Below, piece by piece: positions 1-4,671 of a stretch of 5,406 nt of DNA. Both the position numbers and the translations under genes were made by a program. The notes under the pieces were generated by a model that made no database searches, was not told the DNA's origin, and saw only the letters and a list, made by a program, of their open reading frames with translations. Origin of the DNA: an uncultured Pseudomonadota bacterium (GTDB taxonomy: Bacteria; Myxococcota_A; UBA9042; CAIXZC01); NCBI GenBank assembly GCA_937884235.1, contig CALGBT010000767.1:1-5406 (forward strand), given 5' to 3'. Positions within the stretch are counted from its first letter, which is position 1. Each line of letters opens with the position of its first letter.

Positions 1-809
1 AGCTGGTTGTTCAGGCCATCTTCGCAGTCGCCGGTGGGGGCGCAGGTGTCAACGTCGCCGTCAACATCCATGGCTTCGCCAGCGTGACCGCCCTTGCCGA
101 TTTCCATGTAGATAACTTTCTGTACATCGCCTTCAGTAACGGAGCAAACGCCCTTCTCAAGGCACGCACCCGCCTGACAGGCAAATCCGTCTGCGCAAGC
201 GCCGCAGGTGCCGCCACAACCATCAATGCCACACTCTTTGCCATCGCATGCGGGAACGCACTCGGGGCAGACGCCATCGGTGCAATCGCCATACTGGCAG
301 GTGCCGCAGTCGCCGCCGCAGCCGTCGTCGCCGCACTCAAGGTCGGTGCAGTCGGGGACGCATTCACAGGTGTTGTCAGCGGCGCAGGAGAGACCTTCGC
401 CACATTCGCCACAGGGGCACTTTTCGATTTCGCCACACTCGGCATCGCCGCAGATGGCTTCGCAATCGAGGGTGTCATCGATGCAGGCATTGTCGGTACA
501 GGTGAAGCCTTCGGCGCAATCGCCGCAAGCACAACCGTCCACTTCGCCACACTCGGCTGCATCACAAGCTGCTACGCATTCTTCCGTGATGGTGGACGCG
601 CACATGTTGTCGGCGCCACAAGTCTCGTCGTCGCCGCAGGTTCCGCAAGTACAGCCATCAATTTCGCCGCATTCCTTGGCGTCACAGGAGACCTTGCAGT
701 CATTGTCGGCATCACCATCGCCATCGCCGCCACCGCAGTTCAAGCTAATTGAGCCAGCCACGGCCACAGCCAAAAACAGCCCGAATACAGACAACCATAC
801 TTTCTTCAT
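1..809 (-). CDS. Cysteine-repeat secreted protein or lipoprotein, 3' end outside the window
   Basis: Function not recognised. The frame is open from ATG at 809 to the window edge (269 residues visible, C-terminus missing). A strong ribosome site (TAGGAGGAG, 823-815) lies 5 nt before the ATG. Residues 1-24 are a signal peptide (MKK, then a hydrophobic stretch). The next residues, SLNC25-GGGDGDGD, resemble a lipoprotein cleavage site with an acidic-glycine linker, but Asn at -1 is not a standard lipobox, so free secretion is possible. Residues 38-216 hold five cysteine-rich repeats of about 32-40 residues. I count 44 Cys in 269 residues, spaced as for disulfide-knotted extracellular modules. 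Residues 217-269 leave the repeat pattern and include an Asp-rich DVDGDVDTCAPTGDCEDG segment that may bind calcium. Repeats of the CGxDGCGGxCGxC type are common in exported proteins of Myxococcota and relatives. Role is unknown; surface adhesion or scaffolding is a guess. Extracytoplasmic location is well supported by the signal peptide and Cys content. Confidence 0.85.
   Translation of the reverse strand, partial: MKKVWLSVFGLFLAVAVAGSISLNCGGGDGDGDADNDCKVSCDAKECGEIDGCTCGTCGDDETCGADNMCASTITEECVAACDAAECGEVDGCACGDCAEGFTCTDNACIDDTLDCEAICGDAECGEIEKCPCGECGEGLSCAADNTCECVPDCTDLECGDDGCGGDCGTCQYGDCTDGVCPECVPACDGKECGIDGCGGTCGACADGFACQAGACLEKGVCSVTEGDVQKVIYMEIGKGGHAGEAMDVDGDVDTCAPTGDCEDGLNNQ
162..698 (-). 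repeat. Five tandem cysteine-rich protein repeats (two subtypes)
   Basis: These are the coding repeats for residues 38-216 of the secreted protein. Units begin at Cys38, Cys78, Cys116, Cys150 and Cys184. Units 1-3 follow C-x3-C-x4-C-G-E-[IV]-x2-[GK]-C-x-C-G-x-C-x5-C-x4/5-C. Units 4-5 follow C-V-P-x-C-x4-C-G-x-D-G-C-G-G-x-C-G-x-C-x4/5-C-x4-C. Units within a subtype resemble each other more than those in the other subtype, which fits two rounds of duplication. The DNA copies have diverged at many codons, so this is an old protein-level repeat and not a recent DNA tandem array. Confidence 0.85.
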
Positions 810-920
810 CGCCACTCCTCCTACAAATAGTTTATCACGACCCAAATCAATTCAACTGATGAGTCAAAATTTGACCCAGTCTACTGATGGGACAATTCCA
901 AAGCAAGCAAATAAATGGTC
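810..920 (-). promoter_or_regulatory. Probable promoter/operator region of the cysteine-repeat gene
   Basis: This 111-nt spacer is clearly AT-richer than the flanking genes. On the minus strand a weak sigma70-like pair can be drawn: TTGAAT at 855-850 and TAAACT at 834-829, with a short 15-nt spacer. Upstream is a perfect dyad, GTCAAA-N-TTTGAC (863-875 on the plus strand), and a direct repeat ACTGATG[A/G]G at 855-863 and 883-891 (28 nt apart). The dyad is not GC-rich and has no T-run, so it looks like a protein-binding site more than a terminator. No terminator for the upstream TMTC-like gene is visible, so read-through is possible. Confidence 0.35.
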
Positions 921-2573
921 CTACGGGGCGGACTTAGCGGCAGCGCCGTTGCGGCGAAAACAGTGCCGTCCCGCGGCACGAGGCTGACCGGTGCGCTCAT
1001 AAATGGCGCAGACCAGTTCAAAGGCCGCACGATAGCCAGGCGCCGAGGTGAGAGCCGATTCCAGATGTCGGAGCGCTTCATCATACCGCCCCAGTTGCGC
1101 CAGCACCCGCGCCGTGTTGGTCCGCAGTACGAAATTCCCCGGGTCTATGGCCGCCCCGGCATCCAGTTCATAGAGCGCCTCTGCCAGCAGCCCCTGCGAT
1201 GCCAACTCGTTGCCCAGGAGATGTCTGGACTTGGCGCTGTTGGGCGCGGCCTCGACCGCGGTGCGGAAGAGGGAGAGGGGAGTGAGCCAATCGTTGTTGC
1301 GCACATAGGTACCGGCTGCGAAGAGAAGGGTGACCGAAACAGTCCCCACCGCCAAAGCCTTCCGCAGCCGAGGGCCTGCGAAGACCGTAACTGAGCCCCC
1401 GGCAATCACCACCGAGATGAGAAAGAACGCACTGGGAAGGTAGATGAGCCGCTCGGCCATGATGATGGTCGACAAGAAGAGGGTGTTGGAGACCACCACG
1501 TAAGTGCCAAAGAAAGCTAGAATAGCGAACACCAGGGCGAAGTAGTTGTGCCTGACAGCAAGATAAAGAAGGCCAAGGATGCCAATGACCGAGAGCATGC
1601 CCAGCCACGCCTGGAGGTCCACCAAGGTCGTTGCCGCCGGCAAGTGATTCAGGGAGTAATCAATGGTGAGACCAGCCGGGGCAATCTGCAATCTCAAGTA
1701 CTCAGCAAATACTTTAAACGGCGTTAGGCATCGGGCCAGGAACCCGGCACCGACCATGGGGTTATCGGCTGCGCTGAGCTCCCCGGCCAGCAAGCCATCA
1801 ACAGCGTTGCTGCGCAACAAGAGGTATGCTCCCAGCACCACGGCGAATCCTATATGCAGCATCAGGTCCCGGCGACGCAGTCGCAGCGTTCCCCCGAAAC
1901 GCTCGCTGGCGTAAGCGGCCAGATGGTAGGCAATACACACGGACCAGAGGGTTGCGCCATTCTCCTTGGACAAGAGTGCCAGCCCATAGAGCAATGGCAG
2001 CAGCCACATGCGCCCGCGCCGCAAACGCAGCAGGCCTAGAGCCCCCAGCAGCACAAAGAAGGCAGCTAGCAGCTCGGCCCGGTTGACCACGCCCACTACT
2101 GCTTCGGTATGCACCGGGTGCAGGGCGAACAACAGTCCCGCGATGGTGGCCGCGCCCCCTTTGAGCCAGACCGGGTGATACTCTCCACCGGGACCTGTGG
2201 ACGTTTTGACGGGCACGAGGAGAAACCAGGTAAGGTAGAACACGAGTACCGAGCAACCGGCGTGAAGCGCCACATTGATCAGCCGGTGAGCGGCAGCATT
2301 ACCAGCCGCACCAGCCCAGTCGCTGAGGGCGAAGGAGAGTGTCGCCAGTGGACGATAGATGGTCAGGCTCTGATAATGCTCGGGACTGCCCCAGTAATTA
2401 GTGAAGAGAATGCCCTGCCAATCCAACGGCCAGTGAGCACCGGGGTTGTTGACCACTGCGGGGAAATCATCAAGAACGAATTGGGCGGGGAGCGCGTTCA
2501 GGTAGACGAGCACCGCGGAGGCACCAACCGCCAGGGCGAGCAGAGTCCTGCGGCCGCTGAGAGCCTCAAGCAT
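921..2573 (-). CDS. TMTC/DUF1736-family multi-pass membrane protein with C-terminal TPR repeats (putative GT-C glycosyltransferase)
   Basis: 550 residues, ending at TAG 923-921. About ten hydrophobic segments cover residues 10-421. Motifs of the TMTC (transmembrane and TPR) family appear in order: LDD (34-36) in the first loop followed by VVNNP, the acidic motif typical of GT-C enzymes; YRPL (73-76); HRLINVALHA (96-105); ALHPVHTEAV (150-159) with GVVNRAELLA; LLSKENG (200-206); DNP (270-272) through LTIDYSLNHLP (302-312), the DUF1736 block; AERLIYLPS (373-381); and RNNDW (425-429). Two clear TPRs (about 444-477 and 478-511) and a weaker third (512-545) follow. Animal TMTCs are ER proteins tied to O-mannosylation of cadherins and carry more TPRs. 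Here the enzyme would sit in the inner membrane using a lipid-linked sugar. Donor and target are unknown. The gene follows tolB by 10 nt, so the two are probably one operon. Family assignment is strong; transferase activity is inferred. Confidence 0.85.
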   Translation of the reverse strand: MLEALSGRRTLLALAVGASAVLVYLNALPAQFVLDDFPAVVNNPGAHWPLDWQGILFTNYWGSPEHYQSLTIYRPLATLSFALSDWAGAAGNAAAHRLINVALHAGCSVLVFYLTWFLLVPVKTSTGPGGEYHPVWLKGGAATIAGLLFALHPVHTEAVVGVVNRAELLAAFFVLLGALGLLRLRRGRMWLLPLLYGLALLSKENGATLWSVCIAYHLAAYASERFGGTLRLRRRDLMLHIGFAVVLGAYLLLRSNAVDGLLAGELSAADNPMVGAGFLARCLTPFKVFAEYLRLQIAPAGLTIDYSLNHLPAATTLVDLQAWLGMLSVIGILGLLYLAVRHNYFALVFAILAFFGTYVVVSNTLFLSTIIMAERLIYLPSAFFLISVVIAGGSVTVFAGPRLRKALAVGTVSVTLLFAAGTYVRNNDWLTPLSLFRTAVEAAPNSAKSRHLLGNELASQGLLAEALYELDAGAAIDPGNFVLRTNTARVLAQLGRYDEALRHLESALTSAPGYRAAFELVCAIYERTGQPRAAGRHCFRRNGAAAKSAP

Positions 2574-2581
2574 CGCCGCTA

Positions 2582-2585
2582 TCCT
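2582..2585 (-). promoter_or_regulatory. Ribosome binding site deciding the TMTC-like start
   Basis: AGGA on the minus strand, 8 nt before ATG 2573 and overlapping the tolB stop codon (TAG, 2586-2584). It supports starting the membrane protein at residues MLEALSGRR, just before the first hydrophobic segment. The longer in-frame extension to 2834 would lie inside tolB and encodes a Ser/Thr/Arg-rich sequence with no family resemblance. Confidence 0.6.
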
Positions 2586-3939
2586 AGCGAGCCCAGAAGA
2601 GGGTGGAATAGGGCCCGCCCTTCTGCGTGATAGGGAATTGGTAACGCCCGTCCGCGGTAGAGATGTAGATGTGCGGCTTGCCATCTCGGTCTGAAACGAA
2701 GGCCAGATGACGGCCGTCCGGAGACCAGGTCGGGTCCTTGTTGTTGCCTTGATCCTGCGTAATACGGGTGATTTCGCCAGAGAGGTTGACGACGAAGATA
2801 TCCGAGTGGGCCTCGTCCATGCCGGCAAAGACAATCAGGCCGTCGGGTCCGAAATCGGGCGTGGAGTTGTAGCCGCCGGCGAACGTCAGGCGCCGCTGAC
2901 CGCTACCATCGCCATTCATAACGTAGATCTGAGGGGAGCCGGTCCGATTGGAGACAAAAGCCATCTGCCCGCCCCCGGGGGACCAGGCCGGGCTCACTTC
3001 GTCGGCCCAGTGCTCTGTAAGGTTCTGCTCAAGCTTGCCATCAATGGTCATGAGGAAGATGTCAGACTGACCCGAACCGGAGTCAGCGCTGACCGCGATC
3101 ATCTTGCCATCAGGTCGCATGCGGGCGCCGCGATAGGCACGGCCGGGCTCGGAGATCTGCTTGCCATCAAGGAAGATCGCAGGCTCACCGGGTCTGAAGG
3201 AAGTATAGAGCAGGTGCCCGTAGGCTAAGGACGGCAGCATGTTGATAGAGTCTGCCGGGGAGCGCGAACTGGTGCCCATGCCGTCCACTGCGATGGTGAA
3301 GATCCCCTTGCTGCCCTGCCCGGTGCGCAACGCATAGGCAATGGCCCCACCAAATGGGCCTTTCGTTCCGGTGATAACGCGGATGACCTCGTTGACGAAC
3401 TTGTGGACGGCCCGCCGCACCCCCTTGGCTGAGACCGCTGCTTCCTGGTACTCCAGCTTCATGCTCTTGCGAAGGTTGACATCGTAGAGGCGAAAAGAGA
3501 GGGCGAAGTTGCTCTTGCCGGCCCCTTGCACCTCAACCTTAATGAGATACTTAGCACCAACGTTGAACCAGTCGTCCCACTTCGTATCCGAAAGGGATTC
3601 GCGGCTCATGTCGGCGACGTAGGCCTCGGCATCCAGCACCTTGAAGAAACCGGAGAGAGTGAGGTCTCGGGTGATGATCTCCACTACGGTATTACACCAC
3701 TTTTTGCCCGCCCGACAGGTGGCGGCCGGAACTGCCACGGGGTCGAGGGCCCGTGCTCCCGGGCCCACACTCAGCAGAATCGGGTCCACCGTTGGGTAAT
3801 CTTCCCAGGCTGATACCAGCGGCGCAGCTGGGTCTGGGGGGGCCGAGTCGGCAGCAGGTTGTGCTTGAGCATACGCCAGACCCGACAGTCCCAACATCGT
3901 CACAATCGTTGCTACCAGAAGTGCATTGCGCTCCATCAT
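2584..3939 (-). CDS. tolB: Tol-Pal system periplasmic beta-propeller protein TolB
   Basis: TolB is the periplasmic component of the Tol-Pal complex, which links the inner membrane, peptidoglycan-associated Pal and the outer membrane during cell constriction. The protein is 451 residues, close to the roughly 430 of characterised TolBs. Residues 1-24 are a signal peptide ending AYA before QAQP. A Pro/Ala-rich linker (25-42) is followed by the TolB N-terminal domain (about 50-190; TRDLTLSGFFKVLD at 90-103, AKYLIKVEVQGAG at 129-141). The beta-propeller then carries PD40-type blades with [SG]PxGxxxAFVSxRxGxPxIY motifs, clearest at 272-302, 316-352, 360-393 and 402-438. Cys75 and Cys82 could form a disulfide. 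The chosen start is the first of two adjacent ATGs (3939, 3936), behind GAGGGG; the upstream in-frame ATG at 4008 would bury the signal peptide behind 23 residues. tolA, tolQ, tolR and pal are not adjacent, which is less usual. Confidence 0.93.
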   Translation of the reverse strand: MMERNALLVATIVTMLGLSGLAYAQAQPAADSAPPDPAAPLVSAWEDYPTVDPILLSVGPGARALDPVAVPAATCRAGKKWCNTVVEIITRDLTLSGFFKVLDAEAYVADMSRESLSDTKWDDWFNVGAKYLIKVEVQGAGKSNFALSFRLYDVNLRKSMKLEYQEAAVSAKGVRRAVHKFVNEVIRVITGTKGPFGGAIAYALRTGQGSKGIFTIAVDGMGTSSRSPADSINMLPSLAYGHLLYTSFRPGEPAIFLDGKQISEPGRAYRGARMRPDGKMIAVSADSGSGQSDIFLMTIDGKLEQNLTEHWADEVSPAWSPGGGQMAFVSNRTGSPQIYVMNGDGSGQRRLTFAGGYNSTPDFGPDGLIVFAGMDEAHSDIFVVNLSGEITRITQDQGNNKDPTWSPDGRHLAFVSDRDGKPHIYISTADGRYQFPITQKGGPYSTLFWAR

Positions 3940-3942
3940 CAA

Positions 3943-3952
3943 CCTTCCCCTC
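3943..3952 (-). promoter_or_regulatory. Ribosome binding site of tolB
   Basis: The purine-rich stretch GAGGGGAAGG on the minus strand precedes the twin ATG codons at 3939 and 3936. The GAGGGG part is 7 nt from the first ATG. It places the start directly before the signal peptide (MMERN) and argues against the upstream ATG at 4008. Confidence 0.6.
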
Positions 3953-3967
3953 TTGCAAGCTGCCTGG

Positions 3968-3984
3968 CTGCCGCGTGACGGCAG
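3968..3984 (-). promoter_or_regulatory. Small GC-rich hairpin in the tolB leader
   Basis: CTGCCG and CGGCAG form a perfect 6-bp inverted repeat around a 5-nt loop, 28 nt upstream of the tolB ATG. In a tolB transcript starting further upstream it would fold in the 5' leader without covering the ribosome site. No T-run follows, so it is not an intrinsic terminator. It could be a protein-binding dyad or chance. Confidence 0.2.
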
Positions 3985-4079
3985 TCCATTCACTACGTTG
4001 ATTACCACGAGACAGCCTCTATGTCAGGTTTTTTGCGGGCTTGCGCAGGTTGACGCGTGTGCGTGGGCGTGGTACCAGC

Positions 4080-4085
4080 TATAGT
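4080..4085 (+). promoter_or_regulatory. Candidate -10 element for nuoCD
   Basis: TATAGT matches the sigma70 -10 consensus at five of six positions. A TTGACG at 4050-4055 is 24 nt upstream, too far for a normal -35, so the pair is imperfect. If this -10 is used, transcription would begin near 4092. That excludes the upstream GTG codons as nuoC starts and fits the TTG at 4117. Evidence is by eye only. Confidence 0.25.
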
Positions 4086-4107
4086 GGTTGCTAGCCCCAG
4101 CAACACT

Positions 4108-4113
4108 GGAGGA
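4108..4113 (+). promoter_or_regulatory. Ribosome binding site deciding the nuoC start
   Basis: GGAGGA is the only strong ribosome site near the nuoC 5' end. It lies close (4 nt counting from GGAGG) to the in-frame TTG at 4117. None of the in-frame GTG codons further upstream (4057, 4063, 4069, 4084) has a comparable site. Confidence 0.55.
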
Positions 4114-4116
4114 CCT

Positions 4117-4671
4117 TTGAGCTCCGGCGTACTTGATGCCCTCAAGAGCAGGTTCGGCGAGGCCATTCTTGCCACCCATGCAGACTGCGGTGATGAAACT
4201 GCGGTGGTGGCCCCTGGCCAGCTTCTCGAGATTGCCGGCCTCCTTCGAGACGACCCCGCCCTGGCTTTCGACCTGCCCCTTGACGTGACGGCAGTAGATT
4301 ACTTCTCCCATCCGTCTCCCCGGCCGTGTGCCACGCGGTTCGAGGTCATTTATCATCTGCGCTCTTTGTCTCACGGCCACCGCATTCGCCTCAAGGTGCA
4401 ACTCACGGCAGGTGCCCCTCAGCTCCCCTCCCTCTCCCCGATATGGCCGGGGTTCAGCTGGTACGAGCGGGAGACTTTCGACATGTTCGGCATTCACTTT
4501 GCCAATCACCCGGACCTTCGTCGACTGCTCTTGTATCCGGAGTTTGTGGGCCACCCATTGCGCAAAGACTACCCCTTGCGAGGCTACCAACCAACCATGG
4601 AGATGCCCACCCTGGGTGGGAATCGGCCAGCAGAGCTGGACTCCTCCCCGGAAGAGGATTGGCCATGCTAG
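4117..4671 (+). CDS. nuoC: NADH-quinone oxidoreductase subunit C (30 kDa subunit)
   Basis: NuoC is a peripheral-arm subunit of respiratory complex I that packs against NuoD near the quinone site. The 184-residue product with the TTG start has the family's usual N-terminus (LDALKSRFGEAIL at 6-18, internal numbering), a central FEVIYHLRSL segment (75-84), and the signature WYERETFDMFGIHF (115-128) followed by HPDLRRLLLYPEFVGHPLRKDYP in two parts (131-141 and 142-153). A short acidic tail ends EEDWPC. No GTG with a ribosome site is available, so TTG at 4117 behind GGAGGA is preferred; a GTG start at 4057 would add 20 residues without family resemblance. Its stop overlaps the nuoD ATG, so the two are translationally coupled. 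nuoA and nuoB, which usually precede nuoC, are absent here: tolB diverges directly upstream. Confidence 0.92.
   Translation: MSSGVLDALKSRFGEAILATHADCGDETAVVAPGQLLEIAGLLRDDPALAFDLPLDVTAVDYFSHPSPRPCATRFEVIYHLRSLSHGHRIRLKVQLTAGAPQLPSLSPIWPGFSWYERETFDMFGIHFANHPDLRRLLLYPEFVGHPLRKDYPLRGYQPTMEMPTLGGNRPAELDSSPEEDWPC

Noticed and set aside
162..698. CRISPR-like or DNA tandem array suggested by repeated GCCGCA/CGCCACA motifs
   Set aside because: The periodicity follows codons of protein repeats, unit lengths vary and the copies are diverged, unlike the exact repeats and unique spacers of a CRISPR array.
84..987. Long plus-strand reading frames opposite the Cys-repeat gene (Ala-rich 84-752; Ser/Pro/Gln-rich 208-987)
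   Set aside because: They are low-complexity mirror images of the Cys/Gly/Asp codons on the minus strand. They lack ribosome sites and recognisable domains, while the minus frame has a signal peptide, a strong ribosome site and a regular Cys repeat.
2574..2834. N-terminal extension of the TMTC-like gene into tolB
   Set aside because: The extra 87 residues are Ser/Thr/Arg-rich, overlap tolB in another frame and have no family resemblance. ATG 2573 has its own ribosome site and directly precedes the first hydrophobic segment.
4021..4053. Ten-codon ATG reading frame upstream of nuoC as a leader peptide
   Set aside because: There is no ribosome site, no attenuator-like hairpin with a T-run, and no codon bias that would suggest a leader function.
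4057..4116. Upstream GTG starts for nuoC
   Set aside because: They lack ribosome sites and add up to 20 residues with no NuoC similarity; a candidate -10 box lies within this stretch.
3974..4295. Exact 12-nt repeat CGTGACGGCAGT at 3974-3985 and 4284-4295
   Set aside because: One copy is in the tolB leader and the other encodes part of nuoC. The match does not extend and no further copies were noticed, so chance is the simplest explanation.
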